Shown here piece by piece: positions 22,501 through 31,990 of a DNA stretch of 64,000 nt. The position numbers and the translations under genes were made by a program. The number at the start of each line of letters is the position of its first letter. Within the stretch, counting starts at the first letter, position 1. The notes under the pieces are model-generated. The model was not told the DNA's origin, did no database searches, and was given only the letters and a program-made list of their open reading frames with translations. Source of the DNA: Haemaphysalis longicornis (Eukaryota; Arthropoda; Arachnida; Ixodida; Ixodidae); NCBI GenBank assembly GCA_013339765.2, contig CM023454.1, positions 46,137,177-46,201,176 on the forward strand, given 5' to 3'.

Positions 22501-22860
22501 TATAGCTAAGTTTTATTGTGGCATTGAATGGTTGTCTTTTGTCTCTTTGTATAGATTATCCTTTTTTCTTAGGCTCGTAAGTAATACACTAGGCATCCAA
22601 GGGTTACACAGATGTTTGTATTTATTTTTGCAATGAACGGTTTTAGTACTATCTCACACCGCCTTCAAAAACAGTGTGGTGGATGTATCCAACGCTGCCT
22701 CAGGATCTGTTATCGAATTGATCGTGAATCAATTAGAAGAATAAATGGCATTAATAATTTTTTTTTTTGCTGAAAGCGTGTGGTCACATAAGTGTCATGA
22801 CGCCTAATAGCATTGAAATTGAAAAAGAAAGTGACAAACATGCTCGAAAGAGTTTTGTTC
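22501..22860. other. Unassigned sequence before Gypsy 5' LTR
   Basis: Likely further decayed LINE sequence on the minus strand, but no motif can be read. Confidence 0.3.
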
Positions 22861-22864
22861 ATAT

Positions 22865-23282
22865 TGCGGCGAACCATGCGTTGGGTTTGTTTTTGTTATA
22901 ATTTTACTCCCCCGCCGTGACGAGCTCGGTTATCTGTATCCCAAGTGAAGCCCGCGTTCCATTCTTTATTTTTATGCCACACTGGTTATCTTATTCTGAT
23001 AGCAGAGCATTTTGCTCTAACGTCACCTGCGTAGAATAATAATATTTGAGCTACAATGTTGTGGATGTAACTCAACGTTTCCAGAAACACTCCCGCCGAA
23101 ATATAAAAGCCTGCAAAGCAGCCGTCACGGCATTCGAATCGCCGACGCTCGCTTACGCACGTCACTTTCTTCACAGCTGTATCGCCGCCTGCGTTCTTTT
23201 TTAGATGCTTGCCAAGCACAAGTTCGCGCCAATCAACTTGTTTTTTATTCAAGGCATCTGCGTCGTCTTTGGCTACGTGACA
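22865..23282 (+). repeat. 5' LTR of Gypsy-A
   Basis: Begins TGCGGCGAACCATGCG and ends GGCTACGTGACA. A TATAAAA box sits at 23102-23108, followed by AAGCCTGCA, shared with the other two LTRs of the family in this window. The polyadenylation signal position (AATAAA in the 3' LTR) is AATCAA here at 23231-23236. LTR promoters normally drive the genomic RNA; this copy is decayed. Confidence 0.88.
23102..23108 (+). promoter_or_regulatory. TATA box in the 5' LTR
   Basis: TATAAAA, conserved at 28836-28842 in the 3' LTR; the related LTR at 58891 has GATAAAA. The position, roughly midway through the LTR and upstream of a conserved AGCCTGCA, fits the U3/R boundary of a Gypsy LTR. Confidence 0.6.
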
Positions 23283-23439
23283 TCTACTAGACGTGCGGAG
23301 TCCGCATGCTTAAAGCTACCAATGACATCTGGAAGCCGCAAAGCCAGTCCAGCTAGGGCCAGCCGCCGACAGCAAGGTCTCCCACCGAAGTTTGGTATCC
23401 TGCCAGACGGACCCAGTAGAACGACTGCTGCAACCACCA

Positions 23440-25300
23440 CTATGGTGCAAGAAGCAACGTCACCAATCATCTTGCAGAAGCCCCGGGAACCGTCATGATC
23501 CTAAGGAGGAAAACAAAAACACTCAAAAAACAGGGACGAAGGAAAACACATACCAACTAGCCCAACATTCCGTTCTTCTGCAGTATATCCCAAGGAGCCC
23601 CCGCAAAAGACCCAGAAGAATGGTTGGAGCAAGTGGAGTGCGTCCGGATCTTCAACAGGTTGGACGACGAAGAAACGTTCCGGCATGTTTTATTTTACTT
23701 CAAAAATTCAGCTTGAAATAATTTTGAGAACCATGAGAGCTCTTGGAATAACTTGACTAAATTAAAAAGACAGTTCCTGAAAACATTCGCCACCCTCGTG
23801 CGGGAAGAACGATGCGCACTTTTGCTGGAAACGCGCAATCAACACCCCAACGAAGGGGTCGTGATCTTTGTTGAGGACTTGAAGGGAATGTTTCGCATTG
23901 TTTATTTACTTCATCATTGACTGCATTTCTATTTTTTGTATAATTCGTGACCAGACGAACTCAAGTCAAACCCTTGACTACAGCTACAACTAAGGAAACA
24001 TTCCTCAACTTCAGATGGTGGAACGCAGAAAGTGCAGCCCTCCGACGACGTGAAAGGTCTTCAGTTGTAACCATGTACGCAGCCCATATCGATGCGATTT
24101 ACCACCATCATTCCTTCGGAGTTCATCACGTGATGAATTCACCTAGTGTATGGTCCATACTTTGCACCTTGGTCCCGATCTAAGGTGTTCAGTGGGACTC
24201 AGATTACAAAACTTACTTATTATGTGATGACGTGTTTACAAAACCCTAACCAAATTAAACAGGGATTACGAGCTTGCAGAACGAGCTCATTGGGTTTACA
24301 TTGAACGCATATTATTATTATACTCAATAGAATATTGAGTTAAACAATGGAAGTAACGAACGAGCGTTTAAAGATAGAAGCACAACTGCATACGGCGCGC
24401 GTTATGCTAAGGACGCCAATCGCCAAGTGCACCCACAAGACAGCCGCCGACCCGCACATCATGCTCAGCTGCAAATTTCGCTGCACATTTCACTTTGGTA
24501 TTTCACCGATTCCTACGACTGAGTAATCAACCACAATTTGTTTGAGTGAGAGGCCATCCCAATAGTTCCTGCATCGTTTTTTTCGCCCTGTTTCGCTATC
24601 GTGTAATTTATCCCCAATTTGTCAGTTTTAAATATACAATATTGGGATGCCACGGCAGCTTTGCGTTGACCCGGAAATTACTGAAGAAAAGAAGCGGACG
24701 TTTTTTATGCGACGTGTCAAGCAAGAGCTTTGTGCCTGCCTTGTCTATAACACCCCCAAGACGGTAACCGAATTCGCGTCCGAATCCGCCGCGATGCCGA
24801 AGACGCTCCAAATTCGAGCGAGGCAATGAGAACGCCCTCTAAACGCGCTGTTCTCAGACACCATCGGTGCCGGAACTTTAGGTTCCGATACATTGCGGCA
24901 GACTATCCAAGCAGTGGTCAGAGAGGAGCTCAGGAAACTTTTGCTAATGACGCTGCAACCTCCTATCGTTTCGCTGACGGACGCCATACGAGAAGAGGTT
25001 TAACAGGCGCTTGGGACTTCTGCACCATTCGAAGCACTCCGTGAGCCACAAGCTATGACCTACTCCGCAGCTGTTCTTCGACCCCTCCCAGTTTTCTCCT
25101 GTCGTCAGGAGGCCCCGCCGTACCACCGTGCAATGTCGCCCGTCTGACCATCTGTAGTCCAAAACCAGACGCCGAGGAAGAGGAACCTGTGATGAACGGC
25201 CGACAATTGTCCGCTGTGCTACTTCTGCGTCGACGCACCACGCCCCCTACGCGTCGAGAGCCTTTCTGAGATCGAAGAATACCTCTCCAACACCAACTAA
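23440..25300 (+). pseudogene. Gypsy-A gag remnant
   Basis: The capsid part is read across frames: PREP at the start, VGLVG-free proline-rich filler, then ENHESSWNNL (about 23729-23758), FLKTFATLVREERCALLLETRNQHPNE (23776-23853, split here by frame) and VVIFVEDLKGMFR (23860-23900). After an insert the frame resumes with DPEITEEKKRTFFMRRVKQEL (24669-24730) and LRQTIQAVVREELRKL (24891-24940). These are the conserved capsid helices of arthropod Gypsy gag. A zinc knuckle would lie near 25190-25260 (LCYFC-like region) but is degraded. Gag normally forms the particle; this one cannot. Confidence 0.75.
23905..24648. mobile_element. Unidentified insert inside Gypsy-A gag
   Basis: The capsid frame breaks after GMFR at about 23901 and resumes with CVDPEITEEKK at about 24660, so roughly 745 bases are foreign. 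The segment is AT-rich, without a recognisable protein. No exact target duplication could be fixed: TTTCGCATTG on the left and TTTGCGTTG on the right are similar but not equal. I saw no terminal inverted repeats. Confidence 0.55.
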
Positions 25301-25689
25301 GTACCACACCGCTTCAGCCGTTCACCGTACCCTACCCGTGCTAGTCGCTGAACCGCCACTGCAGTGTTGACTTCTCACGTGAAAGGTCCCCGATCCCAAG
25401 CTGGGGAAACTGAAACACCAACTTGTGGAGGTAAATTTGCACAACGGCGGAAAAACGAAAACCCTCCAATGACACAAGTTTTCGCTTACGACTATGACTC
25501 AGGGCAGGTCCACATCCGGATGATCCGACCTTACCCTGATGAGACTCCGGAACCCGACAACTGCCATGCGGGCCGAGGTGTACCCGCCGTAACCGAGACT
25601 ACCACTGAGCAGACGACGACAATGACGAAGCACAGTGGCCGACCGTCAACGCGCATAAGTCTAGATGCGGCGCCCTGACGCACCCGGAA

Positions 25690-26000
25690 CTCATGAATTG
25701 CGACGTCCGACGTCCAGTTGTCCATCGACTGCTTTGATGTAGTCGCCCTCGTAGACATGGGAGCTGACTACTCAGTGACGAGCGGATCATTCGCTTCTAA
25801 GCTAAAGAACGTTACGATCGGATAGAACTTTCGCACATACGCGCAGCAGGAGGCCATCTCGTAACGACGGGTAGAACGTGCACATCATTGGCGTGTTCGT
25901 CATTTTGCCTCACTGCTTCCGGGACCTAATTATTGCAATGAGCTTTTTGACGGCCAACGGTACAATAATTGATCTACAGACCTGGTTGATAACTTTTTTC
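25690..26000 (+). pseudogene. Gypsy-A aspartic protease remnant
   Basis: DVVALVDMGADYSVTSG (25737-25785) is the flap-proximal active-site block of a retropepsin. The usual catalytic triplet is DTG or DSG; here it is DMG, with the aspartate at 25754-25756 and ATG at 25757-25759. The same methionine is present in the second Gypsy copy (49330-49332). The rest of the fold continues in other frames through ILPHCFRDLIIAMSFL (25900-25945), which matches the ILG-DFL region of the second active-site psi loop. Confidence 0.75.
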
Positions 26001-26339
26001 CGATCACTTCATGACACCGGAACCGAACCCCGAACACCCTGCTGCTGTAAGGATTGCAAATGATCATGTAACCCTGCCCCCCCGTGCAAGGTTGTCGATC
26101 GCCGTATACCGTAAATATACTGCTCCTGACGCCTCAGCTATTATAGAGAGTTAGCAAAAGTTGCTTCTCAACCATGGTGTCTCCATCGGGAGAGCCATTG
26201 TGCGCTTTAGAAATGAAAATCCCACGTTTTGGTCACCAATTTGACTGAGGCGTACCAGCATCTAAAGAAGTACCCAGTAGTTGCGTTCACCGAAGAAACA
26301 CAATGAGAATGTCAAGTGATCGTGGCCGCAAACATTAAA

Positions 26340-27255
26340 CACGCACACGCAGATTCTTCCAAGCTTTCGCATCCTTTCGACGTGAACGCGGCGCTGCCGC
26401 CCAAATATCGGGACATATTACTTAATTTGCTACGTCACTACAGCGAGTGTTTTTCGTCAAACTCAAAATTACCTCAGAAACTCCTAGAGAAGCACCGAAT
26501 CATAACCGAGGACGCAGCCCGATTTACCCAAACACTGAGGTTCTGCGTTGACTACCGGCGATTGAACAGGATCCCCAAAAAGGATGTTTACCCCTGACAC
26601 GAATCGACATCGCCATCGACCGCTTCCGCTTCGGAAGTACTTCTCATCTATGGATCTGAAGACAGGCTACTGGCCAATCAAAGTGGACGCAAGAGATCGA
26701 GCGAAGAATACATTTATAAACCCCGACGGCCTATACGAGTTCAAGGTGATGCATTTCGGAATGTGCATGGCGCCAAACACGTTTCAAAGAGTTATGGACA
26801 TTGTGCTAGCTGGCCTGAAGTAGCACACTTGCCTCGTATACCTCGACGACGTTGTGGTATTCGCCCGGACATTCGACGAATATCTTCGAAGGTTGGAGTC
26901 TGTACTCGACGGTATTCGTACGTCGGGGTTGACACTGAAGCCTGAAAAGTGCCGTTTCGCGTACGAGGAACTCATGTTTTTGGGCCACGTCATCAACGCG
27001 GTGGGAGTTAGCCTGACTCTATCCAAAATGTTAGCCATTGCGAACTTCCAGAGACCAAAAGACAGGAAGGGCGTGCAAAGATTTCTAGGACTTTGCACAT
27101 ACCTTCGATGCTTCGTCGCAAACTTCGCAAGCATTGCAGACCCACTCACAGGTTTGATGAAAGATAGCACAACTTTCAGCTGGAAAAGTTCCCAGCAGGA
27201 AGCATTCTGCGAACTGCAACAACGCGTGCAAAGCCCGCCCGTGCTCGCTCATTTC
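26340..27255 (+). pseudogene. Gypsy-A reverse transcriptase
   Basis: HPFDVNAALPPKYRDILLNLLRHYSECFSS (N-terminal linker), then RFCVDYRRLN (26541-26570), SSMDLKTGYWPIKVD (RT motif A with the first catalytic aspartate, 26646-26690), TFQRVMDIVLAGLK, VYLDDVVVF (26835-26861, catalytic YLDD) and the thumb FLGHVINAVGV. Compared with the second Gypsy copy, about 135-140 bases are missing just before RFCVDYRR, removing the SPYRVS/VDDML/FVKKKDG fingers block. A TAG at 26821-26823 lies five codons before YLDD. Inactive. Confidence 0.88.
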
Positions 27256-27259
27256 AATT

Positions 27260-27640
27260 AAAACGCCGAAACGGAAATGCACATGGACTTTAGTAATATA
27301 GGTTTGGGTGCCATCCTCGGCCAAAGACAAAACGGTAGCAGAAAGGTAATCGCGTACACCAGCCATGGTCTCTCGATGGAAGACAAAAAATTGTCTCACT
27401 CTGAGAAAGTGTACCTGGCTATCATATGGGCCATTTCAAAATTTCCCACATACGTTTATAGTAGACCGTTCAAGGTTGTGACAGACCGCCATGCGCTGTG
27501 TTGGCTCGTCAATTTGAAGAGCCCCTCTTGCGTCCTGGGCGGCGGAGCTTGTGCCTACAAGAGTTCGACGTTACAATAGTCTATAAATCCGTGAGAAAAC
27601 ACTTCGACGCCGATTGCCTGTCCCGTGCCACCGTCGACCC
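27260..27640 (+). pseudogene. Gypsy-A RNase H
   Basis: NAETEMHMDFSNIGLGAILGQ (27262-27321) opens the RNase H; the usual TDAS is MDFS, still with the aspartate. Next are KVIAYTSHGLSMEDKKLSHSEKVYLAIIWAI (27345-27435), where the glutamate of the SEKE motif is followed by valine (SEKV), and KVVTDRHALCWL (27472-27507) with the third acidic residue. The frame shifts near 27540 (LGGGACAYKSS versus the GR--RW-LRLQEF of the relative) and continues as FDADCLSRA. RNase H degrades the RNA template during reverse transcription. Confidence 0.85.
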
Positions 27641-28560
27641 ACCCCCTCAAGATTCCAATGAAGACAGCGCGTTCTTCGTAGCCTGGACTGAGAGCGACCA
27701 GTCCGCCCGGCACCATGGCGAACCCGACTTACACGTCATGATCGGCTACCTCGAAAGACGCAATGTCGCCGGTACTAAAGTGTTCAAACACAACTTACCA
27801 GCATTCAGCTTTAAAAACTCGGTCCTCATGGAGCAGAATTTCAGCCCCGGAAGGAGAACGAGTTACATTTTTGTCATCCACGCGGACCTTCGTTACCAAA
27901 TATTGGAAGCGAACCATGACGACTAGTTTTCCAGACATCTCGGCACAGCTCGATTTTTGCAAAAATCAAGGCGAGTTATTACTGGCCCCGCCTTACCTAT
28001 GTCGTCACCTAATCTATCCAGAGCTGCCGTCACTTACAGCGACGAAAAACGCTGCCAACGACACCCGCCGGGCTGCTCCAGCAAATCGCCGTCCCTTCGA
28101 GACCGTTCCAGCAGATTCAAATAGACCTTCTGGGCCCGTTCCCTACGTCACGATCCGAAAACAAGTTGATTGTCGTAGCGACACCGTACATGACGCGTAC
28201 ACAGAGACGGCCGCTCTTCCGAGGGAGACTGCACAAGAAGTGGCGAAGTTCTTAATACACCGAGTTTTGCTGCCACATGGAGCCTATGAAGTCTTAATCA
28301 CTGACGCCGATACGCCGACATACAACACTTTGGATCGTGTGTGGGTTTGGACACCCATCCGACGACGAGGACTGAGTGAGAAGCTTTACCGACGGTATTT
28401 CAGACCCTACCGTATGCTACTACCTATTGGCCAACTTACCTACGAAGTGATCCCCGATGGTGATCACGAAAACGAATGCGACCCGAAGTCGTCCACATGG
28501 TTCGCCTCAAACCTTACTGGGCAAGACGACGGACTTCTTTGTTGTGGCTGTTATTATTTG
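27641..28560 (+). pseudogene. Gypsy-A integrase, core deleted
   Basis: Linker VDPPPQDSNEDSAF (27640-27680), a damaged zinc-binding region near 27920-28040, then KLIVVATPYMTR near 28162-28200 (first core strand; the catalytic aspartate position is proline) and PRETAQEVAKFLIHRVLLPHGAYEVLITDADT (28218-28310). After LITD the sequence jumps to TLDRVWVWTPIRRRGLSEKLYRRYFRPY (28328-28410). The second Gypsy copy has about 440 extra bases at this place, including the NGQTER glutamate, so the catalytic triad is lost. The tail ends before the polypurine stretch near 28597-28609. Confidence 0.8.
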
Positions 28561-28609
28561 GGAGTGTAGTTTTTTAGCATCGGGTCGATGTACTCTTAGA
28601 TGGGAGTAA

Positions 28610-29016
28610 TGCCGCGAACCATGCGTTCGGTTTGTTTGTTTGTTTTTACTGCCCGGCCACAACCCCGCTCTGTTATCTGGGTCCCAAGCGAAGCGGGGAT
28701 CTTTATTTGTATGCCCCACTGGTTATCTCATTCTGTTAGGAGACCGTTTCACTCTCACGTCACTTGCCTAAAATATTCTTTGATCTACGATTTTCTGGAT
28801 GTAAGTCGACGTTTCCAGAAACACTCGCGCAGAAATATAAAAGCCTGCAGAGCAGACGCAGCAGCATTCGAATCGCCGACGCTCGCTTACGCACGTCTCT
28901 TTGTTGACTGCTGCTTCGCCGCCTTTGTACTTTTTGAGTTGTTAGGGGAACGCAACTTCGCTCCAATAAACTGGCGTTTCCTTCAAGACACATGCGTCTT
29001 CTTTGGCTACGTGACA
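28610..29016 (+). repeat. 3' LTR of Gypsy-A
   Basis: Begins TGCCGCGAACCATGCG and ends GGCTACGTGACA. TATAAAA lies at 28836-28842 and AATAAA at 28965-28970, a plausible polyadenylation signal. The region before it (TTAGATGGGAGTAA) is the polypurine tract, equal in position to TTAGAGGGGGTAA before the LTR at 58891. Confidence 0.88.
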
Positions 29017-29937
29017 ATATGTTAACTCCATGTCGCACGACCTAGCGGATCGAGAAATTGTTGCGATGCTGGAGAAAGAGAATTGTGCCCTCACTTTTGT
29101 TATATATATCATTTAAAAGACGTTTTATCGTCTCCATTGCCCGGTATTGTAATTTTTTCATCACTGTACGGTGTGCGCTCAGTCAAACACTGTTGTATTT
29201 CCGGCAAATATCAAATACAAAGGTATAGGGCCCTGTGGTGGTTTTTATATTATTTGGTTGACTCTGTAGATGCGCTCCACTATTGAGTAATTTGTGTACA
29301 CCCAGCTTGTGCTCTAAGTACTCGGAATCACGGCTGTCAATTAGGCTCTGATGTAATGGTTGTACAACTTGTTAACAACTTATTGTAGGCTGACGGGTTT
29401 GTTTTAGCGATGTGTTTGAAACCCGTTATCTTGTGAATAGGAATGATCAAGCGTTCATCTATATTTTGGTAATTTGTGTGTCCCTAAATGTTACGAAACT
29501 AGTGCAGACATTTTAATACACTAGCCGCTTTAATTTAAAACTGTGCAGAGTTATACCATCTTCTCCTGCACCTTTCACCTTGTCTTGCTCTTCAGATTTA
29601 ATCCAACTTTTTTTTGTTACTAGTAGAACGTCAGTAGGTAAGATTTTACGCTCACAGGAGCCTCTGGTGTAAAGGTGATGGCTCATTGCCTTTTGTAGCA
29701 TAATATGCTGCTTCTTAACCCGGTGTTTATTGAGCGCAATGTTACCTTGCTCCAACATAGTAGGTACATTTTGTCTTTGCCGATAGCTAGCTTCCTCTAT
29801 GTTGCTTGGGAGCTTCCTTCTATTTCCTTCATTTATTTGACCAATTGGTTGTTTTGCGCTAAAATGCTGTTAGTTATTTGTGGTGATCAATGTCAACAAC
29901 TATGATAATTCTGTTTGATGCAAGGCAACCTGAAGTT

Positions 29938-30213
29938 TCATGTTCCTGTGTTTTGCAAATACTTGCCTCGTTTATGAGCTTGATTTTTTTGCTTCTTTTC
30001 TAGATGCGACATTTCCAACTGTTGAAGCTGATTCTGCTCCAGCTGATTTATCCTATATACATGTTTAAGGTTACCCAGTTTCGTAGAGGGAATTTGTCTC
30101 GATGAGGTGCTTTTAATTTCGGAGCCTTGCTCTGACTTCATTTGGTGTTTATTCCTCTGTTCGAGTTGTGTCTTTCTCTTCGAAAATTCACCCTTCCTCT
30201 CGCACCTAACCAT
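29938..30213 (-). other. Weak candidate coding stretch, K/Q/E-rich
   Basis: A 91-codon open stretch rich in lysine, glutamine and glutamate (RKTQLEQRNKHQMK, INQLEQNQLQQLEMSHLEKK), looking like a helical or coiled-coil linker. A second open stretch in another frame lies just downstream at 29866-29513 (GNIALNKHRVKKQH, SWIKSEEQDKVKG) and is preceded by TAACAGCATTTTAG, a passable splice acceptor. The two could be exons of a host or transposon gene, but chance is possible in AT-rich sequence. No domain is recognised. Confidence 0.2.
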
Positions 30214-30850
30214 TAATTATATTACTGCTGAAATTATGCCTCCCACATCAATGTCTTGCATTATACCTCCAAGGTCAGTTGATGTGAAGTAAATTTCATT
30301 TTTTATCGTTTGTAGTTTTATTTGCACTATACAACCTGTGTTTGCAGCATATTTTATTGATTACGGTAAGGTTGTTTTTATGCATATGCCAACGTTGCAG
30401 CTCCTCGACTGTTAGGTCGGCCTATTCCAAAGTTTGCCAATGACGTTTTTTCTATTTGCTACTGAAATACCTTTGCGTTAAAATGTGTCATCATTATCTT
30501 AAAATCACTTATTTTTTCCTGATTACTCATCCGACATTTTTGTAGAAACTGTCTATGGCTGCAACTCCGTAGGTAGCTATTGGCCAACAAACTTGGCATC
30601 TGTTTAATATGTATCCCTCTAATCTATGGACTCATTTTTTAAAAACGAAGAATTCATCTCTTTTACCGGAAATTTGTAAGACGAATGCAAATCAAGTGCA
30701 GTGATTTTTTTTTTTCGTTCAGGTAGCCGACAGCACTAAATATGCGCGCTAGTCTGCTGCATAATAATATCTCTTGTTCTTATATTTTCGCTTAACCGGT
30801 ATATAAAACTTAAAGTGTTGGAAAACGTCTGAAAATAATAGCCATGCTAA

Positions 30851-30939
30851 CTTAGTCTGATAACAGCGATAGGACAGGAACAGAAGAGGCGACACAAGAC
30901 TGGGTGCTGTGCCCGTCTTAGCGTTGTTATCAAACTAAG
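30851..30939. repeat. Foldback with 20-bp imperfect inverted repeats
   Basis: The left arm (30851-30870, CTTAGTCTGATAACAGCG...) is mirrored by the right arm (30920-30939), whose reverse complement is CTTAGTTTGATAACAACG... The arms match at 17 of 20 positions. The 49-base loop contains GACAGGAACAGAAGAGGCGACACAAGAC-type sequence, which recalls terminal sequences of tick Penelope-like elements; that link is from memory and unproven. Confidence 0.6.
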
Positions 30940-31614
30940 TGCGTACCATAAAGCCTCCAGTACACCGTTTTTCAGCTATGCTACCCTTGCCAAAAAGGCT
31001 TGGCCATTGACAATGTGTGGTTCAAGCTCGAAAGTCGACTTTTCAGACGTTCAGATTCTTAGCAAAGTGGGTTTCAGCCCTGGACTGACGTCCACCGTGG
31101 GGCTGTGGTTTTCATATTTTGGGAAATGAGGACTGAGAGTTAATTTGGTCTGTAAAGAAAGGTGGGAACAACTACAGTACCAAGGGGGCCACATCCTTCT
31201 CTGGTGAGGGAGTGTTGATTGGCTACCAAACACTCTTCCTAGTTTTATTTTACCAAAAGTGTTATGCCCCTTAAGTATCCGGGACTATGAATTCTTCAGG
31301 AGCTGGCAAAGCTTCATACCTGCCGTAAGGGGTGACTCTAGGACTACTAATTGTAGAATAATGCGGTTAAGGCTGAGAGAATATGTACATCGCCGCGTAT
31401 ATTTCCATGGTACTTGCAAAAGATTACAGGAATACAACAGCCAGTTGTTGGTGCGGCCCGGCAGGCACTTCATATTTTGTGCAAGATGGGCGTTAGTCGA
31501 CTTTACTAGCCCACGCGCTCTTACCGCTTCTGGTTAAGCTTTAAAAATCAGCAGTTTTCTCGATGTGCTGTATGGATGCTCCACTCTGTTTGCACGGTGT
31601 TTTATGGGTGTAGC

Positions 31615-31990
31615 ATTTTGTCTCTGTGCTTTTGTTGTATGCTTTACGTCGTTGCTGTAGTGTCGCGAGCTTTTTATTCGTTTCACCTGTGGTTCAACCT
31701 CTCGAAAAGTTTATTGGAAACATTCTGTGCCAAAGACATCATAGACTCACGGTCAATGTTTGCTGCTGTGCTATGTTTGCTTGGTAGCTTGTGGCTGTAG
31801 CCTTTTCTCTCTGTGTGCTTTTCTTGCGTGCTTTTACGTGGGTGCTACATTGTCGCGAGCTTTTTTACTGCGCTGTGTAAAAAAAACATAAACGAAAGTT
31901 TATTGAATATATTCTGTTCCAAAGACTACAGCGATTCACGGGCAATTTCGACAACAATTTAATGCCCGTTAGCAGGAAAAGCAATTTTAG
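31615..31990 (+). repeat. 190-bp tandem duplication
   Basis: TGTCGCGAGCTTTTT occurs at 31661 and 31851. The surrounding blocks recur in the same order and spacing: CTCTGTG-TTTT-TTG upstream, and AAAGTTTATTG-A-AT-TTCTG--CCAAAGAC and TCACGG-CAAT downstream. Two diverged copies of a unit of about 190 bases with no coding content. Confidence 0.75.

Larger units (their letters stand above)
22861..29020 (+). mobile_element. Gypsy LTR retrotransposon, complete but dead (Gypsy-A)
   Basis: Bounded by two related LTRs (22865-23282 and 28610-29016), both TG...CA, and flanked by the same four bases ATAT (22861-22864 and 29017-29020), which is the usual 4-5 bp target duplication of Gypsy elements. Between them, gag, protease, RT, RNase H and integrase remnants occur in Gypsy order. 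The interior has many stops, an insert in gag, a deletion of about 135-140 bases in the RT and about 440 bases in the integrase compared with the second copy at 48.7-59.3 kb. The LTRs differ at many positions, so the insertion is old. Confidence 0.9.
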
